Shown here piece by piece: positions 10,874 to 22,865 of a stretch of DNA of 64,000 bases. Both the position numbers and the translations under genes were made by a program. Each line of letters begins with the position of its first letter. Positions within the stretch are counted from its first letter, which is position 1. The stretch comes from Siniperca chuatsi. Lineage: Eukaryota > Chordata > Actinopteri > Centrarchiformes > Sinipercidae. Under the pieces are notes generated by a model. That model was not told the DNA's origin, ran no database searches, and worked only from the letters and a program-made list of their open reading frames with translations. Where the stretch lies: assembly GCF_020085105.1 (NCBI RefSeq), contig NC_058065.1:1262665-1326664 (forward strand), written 5' to 3'.

Positions 10874-11977
10874 GTAATCTGTTAAAACATTAAAATATCA
10901 CTGATTCATGTTTTAACTGTTATTTATCCAGAGAAGTTTTATTAAATCTGTTTGTTTATTTTCAGCATCGTTCTTCTTCACATACATTTATATTCTCACG
11001 TGTGAAAGCTGCCCAGTATAACCAGTATAACCAGTTTTCAGCTCTTGACTTCAGTTTAACATTTTCTCCACACACACGTTCTGACTGTTGTCTGATGACT
11101 GCAGGAGAATAAAACAGTGATTTTAATGAGGCTAACAGATGCTAGCTGCTAACGAAGGCTAACCCTGATTCCACTGAGTTCCTCCATCAAATTAACATTT
11201 TCTAGTTTTCAGTCATGTGACAACAGAAATGGAAACATGTCGGTGATAACAGCTGGACTGTGATCAGCTGTTCTAAAGCGCAGAATGAACCATCACAGAG
11301 AGTCTGAGGAAAAACACACAGCTGCTTTCTTATTGATGCTGCTGATGGATTCACAAAGTATAGTACAACACTGACGGCTGCATCACGGCGCGTCACGTCA
11401 GGCTGGAGTTCTGCCTCTGTGAAGACGTCTGTCGATGCGGAGACGGCTGTTATGGATCACTGCAGGCTGCAGAAGCTCACAGAGGAGACAATGTTCACCT
11501 CTACCAAAACTCAAACATATGTTTATACACAAAAGTGAGCATGTAAAGGTGGACATAAGTCAAAAATAGATATCAGTTTGTTACAAGAATCAGCAACCTG
11601 CGAATGCATCCCCCTGACCACTTGTTCCTGTTTTCTTGGGACCCTCAGTTACCGAGACAGGATGCAGAGGAACTAATTTAGATGCAAAATCTTCCAGTGT
11701 CTGTTACCTTTTGGCATTTAGCGGCAAAGTGCAAAGCAAAGTCAATCAATTTAAAATATATTTTCCATTATTTCAAACAAGTAGAAAGTGATTCTCTGAA
11801 CATTATTCTCTGGTTGATTCACAGTGGGATCAGCAGTACGACCAACACTTCTAATGTCAGAGGAAACCATCTGATTCAATGTTGTAATCAACACTTTAAC
11901 TCAAAGGACCTTTAGCTTGTGTTTGTCTCTGTGTGGACGGATATAATGTGAGCTAATTCTTCATGATTCCTCCACAG

Positions 11978-12444
11978 AGTCGACCAGGAGAGCTCAGAGG
12001 TTCCCAGTGGTCAGTCTGCCCAGCAGCATCAAACACACCTGGACTCCATATTTATGGTCAGTACATGTACAACAACTACTTTTACATCTATTCTAGTCAC
12101 AATAATCTCCACGCTGCACTTTTTAGACCAGTGGATTGTCAGTCTGTCCAACATGGATCTGATGTTTGGTTCCATGATTTTAGTTTGATTGTTTCATTCA
12201 TATAATATTCTGTTCCAGCTGCTTGAGGAGAACATTGTCATTTTTGTGAAGAACGAGCTGAAGAAGATGCAGAAGGTTCTGATTTCAGATTACCCAGAAT
12301 GCTCAGAGAGTCAGAGGGAGGATGAGGAGGTGTTGGACGGTAAGGAGGAAGAGCAGAGGAGGAGCAGCAGAGAGGCATTTCTGAAGATCACATTACACTT
12401 CCTGAGGAGAATGAAGCAGGAGGAGCTGGCTGACCGTCTACTCC
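11978..12444 (+). CDS. NLR copy B, exons 4 and 5 (helical pre-FISNA region)
   Basis: Exon 11978-12056 codes [20 protein letters not shown] and ends in phase 0. Exon 12219-12444 codes [20 protein letters not shown], an acidic stretch, then [12 protein letters not shown]. The second exon is predicted to be helical and corresponds to the death-fold-like N-terminal segment seen before FISNA in NLRC3-like proteins. It is 3 nt shorter than in copies C and D because the end differs (CTACTCC for CTGCAGAGCA). Confidence 0.75.
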
Positions 12445-12554
12445 GTAAGAGGATTTCTCTAAAGATTTAACATGCTGGATAAATGGGACATTTACTGATG
12501 TCTCAAGAGATGGAGGGAAATATTATTGATCTGATTTTTTGTGTGTTCATTCAG

Positions 12555-14356
12555 GAAGTCATTCTGCAGTTTGTCAGCGTAAACTTAAATCTAACCTGAA
12601 GGAGAAGTTCCAGTGTGTGTTTGAGGGGATCGCTAAAGCAGGAAACCCAACCCTTCTGAACCAGATCTACACAGAGCTCTACATCACAGAGGGGGACTGC
12701 AGAGGTCAACGATGAACATGAGGTCAGACAGATTGAAACAGCATCCAGGAAACCAAACAGACCAGAAACAACAATCAGACACGAAGACATCTTTGAACCC
12801 TCACCTGGAAGAGATGAACCAATCAGAACGGTGATGACAAAGGGAGTGGCTGGCATTGGGAAAACAGTCCTAACACAGAAGTTCACTCTGGACTGGGCTG
12901 AAGACAAAGCCAACCAGAACATACACTTCACATTTCCATTCACTTTCAGAGAGCTGAATGTGCTGAAAGAGGAAAAGTACAGCTTGGTGGAACTTGTTCA
13001 TCACTTCTTTACTGAAACCAAAGAAGCAGGAATCTGCAGGTTTGAAGAGTTCCAGGTTGTGTTCATCTTTGACGGTCTGGATGAGTGTCGACTTCCTCTG
13101 GACTTCCACAACAATGAAATCCTGACTGATGTTACAAAGTCCACCTCAGTGGATGTGCTGCTGACAAACCTCATCAGGGGGAACCTGCTTCCCTCTGCTC
13201 GCCTCTGGATAACCACACGACCTGCAGCAGCCAATCAGATCCCTCCTGGGTGTGTTGACATGGTGACAGAGGTCAGAGGGTTCACTGACCCACAGAAGGA
13301 GGAGTACTTCAGGAAGAGATTCAGAGATGAGAAGCAGGCCAGCAGAATCATCTCCCACATCAAGACCTCACGAAGCCTCCACATCATGTGCCACATCCCA
13401 GTCTTTTGCTGGATCACTGCTACAGTTCTGGAGGATGTGTTGAAAACCAGAGAGGGAGGAGAGCTGCCCAAGACCCTGACTGAGATGTACATCCACTTCC
13501 TGGTGGTTCAGTCCAAACTGAAGAACGTCAAGTATGATGGAAGAGCTGAGACAGATCCACACTGGACTCCAGAGAGCAGGAAGATGATTGAGTCTCTGGG
13601 AAAACTGGCTTTTGAGCAGCTGCAGAAAGGCAATCTGATCTTCTATGAATCAGACCTGACAGAGTGTGGCATCGATATCAGAGCAGCCTCAGTGTACTCA
13701 GGAGTGTTCACACAGATCTTTATAGAGCAGAGAGGGCTGTACCAGGACAAGGTGTTCTGCTTCGTCCATCTGAGCATTCAGGAGTTTCTGGCTGCTCTTC
13801 ATGTCCATCTGACATTCATCAACTCTGGTGTCAATCTGATGTCAGAACAACAATCAATTTCCTTGTGGTCTAAAGTATTTAAAGACAAACAGAATCTAAA
13901 ATATCTACACCAGACTGCTGTGGACCAGGCCTTACAGAGTCCAAATGGACACCTGGACTTGTTCCTCCGCTTCCTCCTGGGACTTTCACTGCAGACCAAT
14001 CAGACTCTCCTAGGAGGCCTGCTGACACAGACAGGAAGTGTCTCAAAAACTAGTCAGGAAACAGTCGAGTACATCAAGAAGAAGATCGAAGAGACTCCCT
14101 CTGCAGAGAAAAGCATCAATCTGTTCCACTGTCTGAATGAACTGAATGATCGTTCTCTAGTGAATCAGATCCAATGGTCCCTGAGTTCAGGAAGTCTCTC
14201 CACAGATAAACTGTCTCCTGCTCAGTGGTCAGCTCTGGTCTTCATCTTACTGTCATCAGAAACAGATCTGGACGTGTTTGACCTGAAGAAATACTCTGCT
14301 TCAGAGGAGGCTCTTCTGAGGCTCCTGCCAGTGGTTAAAGCCTCCAACAAAGCTCT
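12555..14356 (+). CDS. NLR copy B, FISNA-NACHT exon with 2-nt deletion
   Basis: FISNA occupies about the first 240 nt ([17 protein letters not shown]). The Walker A motif GVAGIGKT starts at 12843, and Walker [11 protein letters not shown] lies at about 13060-13090. NACHT-associated helices follow, with [15 protein letters not shown] and [17 protein letters not shown]. The exon is 1802 nt against 1804 in C and D. The frame before about 12692 differs from that after it, and the upstream frame ends at TGA 12713-12715. An initiation at ATG 12831 would give a protein lacking FISNA. Confidence 0.85.
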
Positions 14357-14461
14357 GTAAGTAGATACATAGTGGGGTTTATTCATCCTTAAATAGTGTG
14401 CTATCATTCAACTGGAGAAAAAAATAAAAAACGTATTGTTTCCTTACTGTTGTCTCTCCAG

Positions 14462-15646
14462 ACTGAGTCTGTGTAACCTCTCAGGGAGAAGTTGTGAAGC
14501 TCTGTCCTCGGTTCTCAGCCCCCAGTCCTCTAGTCTGAGAGAGCTGGACCTGAGTAACAACAACCTGCAGGATTCAGGAGTGAAGCTGCTGACGGCTGGA
14601 CTGGAGAGTCCACATTGTAAACTGGAAACTCTCAGGTTAGATTAAGTCACAGTTTGTCTCAATGTTTTAAAATGATTTCTCTAAGCTCCATATAATCATG
14701 GTTCCTGACTCTCTTCTGTCAGGATTTCGAATTTCACAGTACAGAAAGTTTGAATTTTTGATTAATTGAGGTGTATTGTACTAATTGAGGTTCACATATT
14801 GTACAGCATGATATTTGAATTCTGGGTGAGACCGTGAGCGTTATTTTTGTTTCGAAACCATTTTATCATATTATCATTTCATTTTTTTATTTTTTATTGA
14901 TTCAGTCACATTTCCAACATGTTTAGAGTAAAACAGCAAGGATTTTAATGTGCTGAGAAGATATTATATATACTGTATCACCAAAAGTCCAGACTCAGCG
15001 TTTTAACACAAATGTTATTTGTTGTCTTGTTCACTATTTCCTCTCCAGACTGAGTGACTGTAACCTCTCACGGAGAAGCTGTGAAGCTCTGTCCTTGGTT
15101 CTCAGCTCCCAGTCCTCTAGTCTGAGAGATCTGGACCTGAGTAACAACAACCTGCAGGATTCAGGAGTGAAGCTGCTGATGGCTGGACTGGAGAGTCCAC
15201 ATTGTAAACTGGAAACTCTCAGGTCAGATTAAGTCACACTTTGTCTTATTATTTAAGTTATTTGTCTAAATTTCAAGCTCTACTTGATTTCACAGTGCTG
15301 CTAGCATTGCTGTAGAATAACATTTAGATCACAATGTCATGGTTACTGTTGAATCCCTGATTCAGTCACTGTATTTATTAATTAATTTATTTGGAGAGTC
15401 TCCACTTGTATCTGACTGACGCAGCAGGACCCTCAGATTATCTGCCATGTGTGTTGTTTTGTGTGTTTGCAGGCTGTCAGGCTGTCTGATCACAGCCCGA
15501 GGCTGTGCTTCTCTGGCCTCAGCTCTGAGCTCCAACCCCTCCCATCTGAGAGAGCTGGACCTGAGCTACAATCATCCAGGAGACTCAGGAGTGAAGCTGC
15601 TGTCTGCTGGACTGGAGGATCCACACTGGAGACTGGACACTCTCAG
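14462..15646 (+). CDS. NLR copy B, three LRR exons
   Basis: Exons 14462-14635, 15049-15222 and 15473-15646 are each 174 nt, phase 2-2. The second matches the first more closely than the third, including the first-type core [13 protein letters not shown], so it arose by duplication of the first LRR exon with its flanking intron. Copies A, C and D have no counterpart between their two LRR exons. Confidence 0.85.
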
Positions 15647-15938
15647 GTATGAAGTGGCCTGCTGCAGCCACAGACAGTCAGTCTGATAGAAAAGGTCTTT
15701 TAGATCCAAAAAGAGATTTGTGTGTGTGATCAGATGTTGTCCTCCTCTTTCACACACACCAACATCCTGTGGGTCACTCTCAGTGTCTGAGGAGAGAGGC
15801 AGAGGGGAAGAGGAGCAGGGGGGGCAGGGAGAAGCAGGCCAGAGGCACAGATTGTGTAGATGTGTATGAGAGTAATGTAATGTCCATGTCTGCATGCTGA
15901 AAGAGGATGTGCTGGTCTGACCCCCCTCCTCCTTTCAG

Positions 15939-16683
15939 GGTGGAGCCCGGTGGAGTCCGATGGCTGAGACCAGGTCTGAGGAAGTGTAAGTGTGTTTTTA
16001 CTTTGATTCATGGAAACAAAGCAGCACACATTCAGCCATCTTCAAACTGTGACATCACTCATTCACGTCTCTGATGTCGTCATCAACAGATGATAGATCA
16101 ATAACTGAAGCTGTGTTGTGTCTCGTTCTCTCCATCAGATTCCTGTGAACTCACACTTGACACAAACACAGCGAACAGAAAGATCAAACTGTCTCACAAG
16201 AACAGGAAGGCGACACGTGTGGAAGAGGATCAGCCATATCCTGATCATCCAGACAGGTTTTACTGGTGTCAGGTGCTGTGTAGAAATGGTCTGACTGGTT
16301 GCTGTTACTGGGAGGTCGAGTGGAGAGGATGGGTTGATATATCAGTGAGTTACAGAGGAATCAGCAGGAGAGGAGACAGAGATGACTGTGTACTTGGAGA
16401 GAATGATCAGTCCTGGAGTCTGAGTTGCTCTGATGATGGTGGTTACTCGGTCTGTCACAATAACAGAAGAACATCCATCTCCTCTCCCTCTGTCTCTCAC
16501 AGAGTAGCAGTGTATGTGGACTGTCCTGCTGGCATTCTGTCCTTTTACAGAGTCTCCTCTGACACACTGATCCACCTCCACACCTTCAACACCACATTCA
16601 CTGAACCTCTTTATCCTGGCTTTGGGTTTGGGTTTGCGTTCTGGTCCAGGTCTGTTTCCTCAGTGTCTCTGTGTTCTCTGTAG
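15939..16683 (+). CDS. NLR copy B, linker exon and PRY/SPRY (B30.2) exon
   Basis: Linker 15939-15985 (47 nt) joins to 16139-16683 (545 nt, stop TAG). PRY and SPRY motifs are as in copy A ([48 protein letters not shown]). The serine-coding TCC run is reduced to SISSPSVSH, the shortest of the four copies. The domain frame is open, despite the frameshift upstream in the NACHT exon. Confidence 0.85.
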
Positions 16684-18254
16684 GAGGGAGAGTCTCCTCC
16701 TGTTAGAGAAACACATCAGTTGAGTCTGTACAGGATCACAGCTACAGAAATCTTTCAGGTTATTGTCATAAATTCATCAGTGAACTCAAAGTGATTTTCA
16801 AAGATTCCTCATTTCCACTGTAAACTTGCTCCACTTCCAGTCCTTTAAAGATGGCCGCTCTGATCATTAAATGGTGGAAATGCTGTTGACTTGTTCCTTC
16901 TGTCATGTGTTGTTTTGAATTCTGGCTCTTGTTCCAATAAAAGCAGAACGTTACTGTGAGTGTGTTTGTGGTCTTTCTCAGGTCAGGACCACTGACATGA
17001 TATTATATAATATAATATTGAGGTAGACCGGTGTGCAGTAGTGATAAAATGAATAAATTGTCATGTAGACAGGTTGTGCAATAATGTAAAAAGTATTTTG
17101 TATCTATGCAGAGAGAAATATCTTGAACAAATATCTTGTAAACAACTTGATTCTTTACACAGATGTAGATCCACTGACATCACAACCCTGGTTGTTGCGT
17201 AAGTCTTCATCTTAAGCCGAAGGGCGATATGACCTACAATTTATATCACACTATAATACCGGCGAGAGCAGAGGGGCTTTCGTATAACAACAAAGCCAGT
17301 CTACTACTCTTTTTATTTTATTGGCTTCAGATGAGGCCGTTAGCGGTGCAGTATGAAGTTCCACAAAAAGCAACGTTAAGAAACCACATCCAGTCTACTA
17401 CTCTATTTTTGGATGGAGTCAGAGGAGGAATCGAGAAAGCGAGGACTCGAGATGATTTGAAAATAAAAAGAGTAACTCAAGTGATTCCAGTCAGACAATT
17501 AGGAAAGAGGAGACGTATCTTGTTAGGATGTTAGCTCTGATTTAGAGCTAAGAAACTTTTCATCCAGACGCCAGTGAATGAATGAAATCTTTACATCTTT
17601 ATCGATAAAATTCATGAATTCATGCTGAAGGTAGCCAGCTAATAGTTATCGCTGGTTCCCAGAGTGTTACAAAGGATATTCTGGCATAAAGGAAGTTAGC
17701 TAACGTTAGCTTAATAACATTAAGACTGGGTTGCACCAACAAGGATTTATTTAATCTAAGATTAGTTCTAATCAGAGCAAATCTAGGTTTAAAATCCCAA
17801 ATCAAAATAGAATTAAAATTACACAAGTTTATCCACACATACAGGCATGTGGCAGGCAACCAGTCACCTCCAATCTTCTCTGCTTCAGCTCCACCAGATC
17901 GTAGACTCAGCTACCCAGTCAGTCTCGCTCCAGCCTTCACTAACCCTTATCTCTTGTGCCTGCAGCTGTACCCTGACTGGACCCAATTCCCCACCTGATT
18001 CCCACTCCTGCAAGCACTGGACTCCCTCCCTCTGAACACTCTCTCTGGACCTGAACCCACTTCCTCTGCCTCTGAATTTTCTCTGCATGGCTTCTCCACC
18101 TGCTCCACTTCCCTTGCCCCCGGCTCTGCTCCCCAGCTTTCCCCAACTCAAAGAATTTGCCTCCCTTGAACATTATTATATTAAGTATTGTTTAATAAAT
18201 CACTCTGAACCAGCGCTCTGCTTCCAGTGTTCTGTTTGCTTTGGGTGCAGAACT
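16684..18254 (+). other. Spacer after copy B: 3' flank, deletion junction, repeat blocks
   Basis: 16684-17165 is the shared NLR 3' flank with AATAAA at 16936. At about 17166 it jumps to a block (GGTTGTTGCGTAAGTCTTC) also seen at 35997 and 41891, so the CREG1 exon-1 piece present after A, C and D is missing. From 17850 to 18190 there is a C-rich stretch followed by the GAACATTATTATATTAAGTA block also found at 7407, 37617 and 42856. No gene is seen. Confidence 0.55.
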
Positions 18255-18890
18255 TCTAGTCCCTGTGTATATCGTGTATGCCGTGTAGTGGTACGTGGAC
18301 CCAAAGGCAGATGACCAGGAAGCGGTATGAGGTGAAGTATGGCTACAATGTTTATTGGGGGTGATGTGGTTTACAGGCAGGTACAGGCAGACCGGTAGAC
18401 AGACAGGTAACGAACAGGAAACAGGCAAATGTGGCTAAACAGTCCAATAGGGAGCAGGCAAAGTACAAATGTTCAAAATCCAGAATACAACCAAGGTCCG
18501 CGGGAGATAAAGAATCCAAAGCAGAACTCATGGTAAGAATGTACAGGAACCAGGTACAACAAAAATGCACCAAACGGCAACACACACACAAAATGTCAGG
18601 AACACTCACTAGACAGGAACAAAACTCACGATAGGAGCAACATCAGATAGGAACAACAATGATCCAATACTGAACAAAGACAGAGACCCAGACTAAATAC
18701 CCTAGGGGATGTGAGCCAACGAGACACAGGTGCAAACAATCAAGGAAGGGCCAACAATCAAAACTGGAGGGAAAGCAAACAAAGACAGGAAGTAAAACCA
18801 CAAGACACACAAGGGAAGGAGAATACTACAAAATAAAACAGGAAGTGAAAAACCCTCACACTATAACAGTGTAACAGATAAAAACTTTCT
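18255..18890. repeat. Dispersed repeat, insertion upstream of copy C
   Basis: This purine-rich stretch (GACCAGGAAGCGG, many ACAGGCA and AACAGGAA motifs, ending in AAAACAGGAAGTGAAAAACC) is typical of a common teleost interspersed repeat, often next to gypsy-type elements. The matching place before copies B and D lacks it. It has no ORF of interest. Confidence 0.5.
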
Positions 18891-21276
18891 CAAATACTAA
18901 TTTCACACATTGTCCTCACAAAACATTTTAATACTCATCTCCATTAACATAATGTCCTCACAAATACTGTCTTCACAGAAACACACACTAGCTAAACTAC
19001 AACTGGACCCTGACCTCCCGCAGTTATCAGTCCGATCAGTTTTACTTGTATTACAGAAGCAGTATTTGTAGTAGCACTATTAGAAGTGATAACAAACTTT
19101 ATCTGTAACTTTAAAAAAAAAAACAAAGTTACAAAGTCTTTACAAGGAAAAATTAGTAAAAAGGCCTTTAAAGAAAAGTGTTTGGAGGCCAAAGTCTGTT
19201 TGAAGAAGGTTTAAAAATCAGACACCATCTGTGGCAGCTTGAGATTCTGGAGGTTCTGGCCCCCCTTTGTTAGGAACCAGGACTGGGGAACGGAGTGAAG
19301 GACCCCCCCGGGGATCTTAGGCTGCGTTCTACTTCAATAAAGTAGCGTACCAATGTGATCCACACTGCTCATCTTTCAGTGCTGAGCTGATCTTTAGTTC
19401 ATTAGACGGTTAGTTAGCACCATCTAGTGGACAGGTAGTAGAACTCCACCCTCTGATGTGTGATTTCTGACGCTGACTGGGTTTCTGCCACAGGTTAGAC
19501 TGGTTTTGACGTCACACGGATGTGTTTTAGACTTTGACTCTGAAGTTATGAGGGTGTGACGGCGTCCTCAGGTCAGACCAGCACACAGACACCAGGACGG
19601 ATGAGTGTTTCCTCCACACGTGAAGGTGGAAAGTGTCTCTGTGTTGACCTGAAGTGAGTTCCGCAGGTGAGAATCCGACCAGAGGAATCTATAAATGTCT
19701 GATGAACACTTTGATCACATTGTGATGTAACGCTGTTAAACTGTACAGTAGAGATGTTTCTTGAAGCTGATTGGCTGTTTGAAGCATGCTGTAGAATTTC
19801 CCTCCGAGTTAAAGAACAGTGATTTTAGAAAGATTTCCACGTAATATCGTTAATGTTTCTCAAGTAGAACCGACAGCAGTCTGATTGTGGTCTGAGCTCC
19901 GTCATCAGTGAGAAATGCAGCGAGTGTCTGAACTGGTCCGACAGCTTGGATCAACTTGGCTGAGCTTTATCTTTAACTCTTAATGCTCTGAAGTTACGGC
20001 GTGGATGAAGTGTTAAGAGCTCAAATACAGAAACCTTCCAACACTGAGACTGACCTGGTTTCACTGAAGACCCAGTCCAGGTCTCAACTGTCCTTCAGCA
20101 TAGTGGTCACCACAGTGGACCGCTATTCAAGAGCCGTTTTCTTGGATATGCATGGGTTTTGATGGTTTAGTTGCACATCAGCCACCACAGTGGACGCTAG
20201 TGTGTCATCCCAAACACCTCTGGCCAGCCATTGTAAGTGCAACAAAAATGGCTCAAAACCAAAATGGCCGACGGATGGTCAGAAATGCTCAGGAATATCT
20301 TGCCAATCCTTCTATAGTCGGAGGCCCTTGCAGGTAAATGCTTGGTAACCTCAAGTAACAACTAAGGAGTAATATAACTGTTCAAATGTCCAAGTATTGA
20401 TTTTATATTGGGAGGAAATTACATTTAATCATCATCATGCATTGTTGACTATATTTCAACTACAATTCATACTATTAATGCAGCTTTGGTGTTTTTGGAA
20501 ATTCTTCATCTGCAGTAATGTTTTGGCTGTAAATCAATCGATTTATGTTATTAGAATGTAACTTTCAGTTTTTGTAACAAAAACAATATTTTGTGCAGAT
20601 TAGTTCCATTCTAGCTTAGCCCCCCCTCAGCCCTCCGGGCCCCCCAAAGGAGTATATAATGCGACCCGTCCTGTGTCTCTCTTAACTTGGGGTGTAACAA
20701 GGGTTCAGGGTTTTGACGTAACTAATTTTAGGATTATAACAAATAACTAATAATTGGCAGTTATATCAAATGTTAGGATTACACACTATGTTGCAGTTGC
20801 TTTTTTAAAGTGATTATAAATTTTAGGGTAATTATGACAAGTTAATATTGTAAGAAAACATTAGTTCACGGTTTTTCTTCAAACCAAATGTTCTGATTGT
20901 AACTATTTTGGGTGCAATGCAACACTTGGGGGTGAAAGTAATTTTGAGATTATAACTAATTTTTAGGTTGTTACACCAAATTTTGGGATTTGAACTGTGA
21001 CTTTTTGGGTGAACTGTAACAAATGATCTAATATGTCTAATGTATTTTGTGGTCAACATACTGTATTTATGGGTGAATCTTGGGGCTGAGTAACACATTT
21101 TGGGGTATCAGATCCTCTTTCGGGCTCCTATAAGGTTTCTGTCGGCCCTGAATATTTGTGTCTTGTTATTGAGAGGAAGGCAAACAAATGTGTCCTCTGA
21201 TGTAAAGCTTGTTGTAATGAAGAAGTGCAGCTCTCTCAGCATATTGCTGTGTTTGTGTGAAGGTGTGGGCTCTGCT
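18891..21276 (+). other. Upstream region of NLR copy C
   Basis: 19240-20070 repeats the block before copy B (7740-8560). A stretch of about 510 bp (20075-20585) is inserted relative to copy B; its type is not recognised. 20600-21110 repeats the degenerate TTTTGGGGT array and the TATATAAT (20653-20660). No separate gene is supported. Confidence 0.5.
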
Positions 21277-22865
21277 ATGAATCAGTGTGAGGACAGAGAG
21301 GAGGGAGCGCCTCCCTCTAAAACCAGTCTGTGTGGGGAACATGGCAGCCAGACCAGAGCTCAGAGGTGAGATGAGGATCTCTAACTGTCCATGACTCTTC
21401 TCCATGTCAGAGCTCAGCACTCAGATCACTGCGCCATCATTATTCACACTCAAAGCTCTGTGTGTGTTGTGTTCAAGCCCCGAGAAGCAGAGACCAGACT
21501 CTGCTGGACCTGGACCTGGACCTGAGCCCAGCTGTGTGTCCTTCAAGAGTGACCAGTCCATGGAGCCACCACTTGTTTTCAAAAGACAAGCTTCACAAGT
21601 GCCAGAGTAAATCAGCATCAAGTTACTTTATAATATCAGCAACATTACAAAACATGTGAAAGAACAAATTCCTCCTGAAGAGCAGTAACATCTGATTAAG
21701 GTAGAAACTTTATTAACGCTAAAGTAGAAAAGTGTCGTCCAACATGTCGCAGGACAGACGACAGCTTAACGGTTCAACATATACAGCCATCTTCTTGATA
21801 TCTGAGTCTGAACCTGAGCCCAGCTGTGTGTCCTTCAGGAAGAGTGACTGGTCAAAGGATTTTGGTATTAATTTTAAACGAGGACATTTCTCTGCCAGAC
21901 AGTAAGTAGTTTTCAGCATTAAAAGTGTTGGACAATCTGACCTAAAATGTTCATATTTCCCTCCTCATGTTGCTCACTGCTGATGTTTGTCCTCATTAAG
22001 TCCAGTCTGACCAGTTGTCCTTATAATGTTCCTGTTCTCCTAGAATGATGATGATGAAGGTCAGATGAAGATTAGTATTAAAGGACAGGTTCACATGTTT
22101 TCCAGTCTGTCCCTAAACAACACTGACATGCCCACATGTACACTGAAAGAGTTGTTGGTGGCTGGAACTGGTCCTCCTGTGCACACTGGCCCTGAACAGA
22201 TCTCTTCCTCATGTGATTTCAGTGGAAGTGGTGGAGGACAAAATCCACAGTCCTGGTTCTGTGGAAAAACACATTGTAAAGTTCAGCTGAGGATAATATG
22301 AGGCTTCAGCAGTCTGACTTACACAAATCAAGTGGGGATCTTCCAAAGTGTCTTTAGTCTGAAACTGCTCTTTGAATTTTGTCCTAAAAAGCTTCACCTA
22401 CCAAAGTCTGTATAGAACAGTCAGGATATTTGTGGAGAGTCTAGTAATGCAAACGTTAGAATACAGGCCAACAGTGTCGCTGCTGACGGACCCCACAGTT
22501 CAGTTTCTGTCAGTAACAGTAAAATCTGCTCAGAGATCAGGACATTTAGTCCTGGTTTGGTCCAATATTTTATAGGAAAATGAAGCGATGATACACAGAC
22601 TGAAATCATTCAGCTTCATGTTTTATTGAACTTTGGTGTGTTGATCCTTTTCTTGCTGATAGCTGCTAGTTTCTCCAGCAGCTTCTGAGTCTGAAGACTA
22701 AAAAGTGATTTTCCATCCCTGGTGGTCTTCCTCTCTGTCTAACAGGATCTATGGGAGACCTGGACCTGAACCTGGACCTGAACCCAGCTGTGTGTCCTTC
22801 AAGAGTGGCCAATCAAATGTTCGCCTCATTGATTTTAAAGGACAACAACCCTCTGCTACAAAGAG
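21277..22865 (+). CDS. NLR copy C, N-terminal repeat exons
   Basis: Exon 21277-21365 codes [20 protein letters not shown]. Exons 21478-21606 and 22746-22865 carry the [12 protein letters not shown] repeat. A decayed third unit ends at 21901 with a good GTAAGT donor but no matching acceptor. All are phase 2-2, so their number can change freely. Confidence 0.75.

Larger units (their letters stand above)
9266..16683 (+). pseudogene. NLR copy B: NLRC3-like NACHT-LRR-B30.2 gene with FISNA frameshift
   Basis: Exons inferred: 9266-9354, 9467-9601, 10754-10873, 11978-12056, 12219-12444, 12555-14356, 14462-14635, 15049-15222, 15473-15646, 15939-15985 and 16139-16683. All borders fit GT/AG and the phases match copies C and D. 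The start [10 protein letters not shown] is the usual start of fish NLRC3-like proteins. In the NACHT exon, GAGGGGGAC replaces the GAGGGAGGGAC of the sister copies. This 2-nt loss near 12692 leads to a TGA at 12713-12715, before the Walker A motif. Downstream the old frame stays open to the end of B30.2, so the lesion is recent or a sequencing error. A third LRR exon sets copy B apart, and its LRR-to-linker intron is only 292 nt because about 2.8 kb found in A and C is missing. Confidence 0.8.

Noticed and set aside
12870..14407. Several minus-strand open frames opposite the NACHT exons
   Set aside because: They are mirror frames of a strongly coding plus-strand exon and recur at the same offset in copies C and D.
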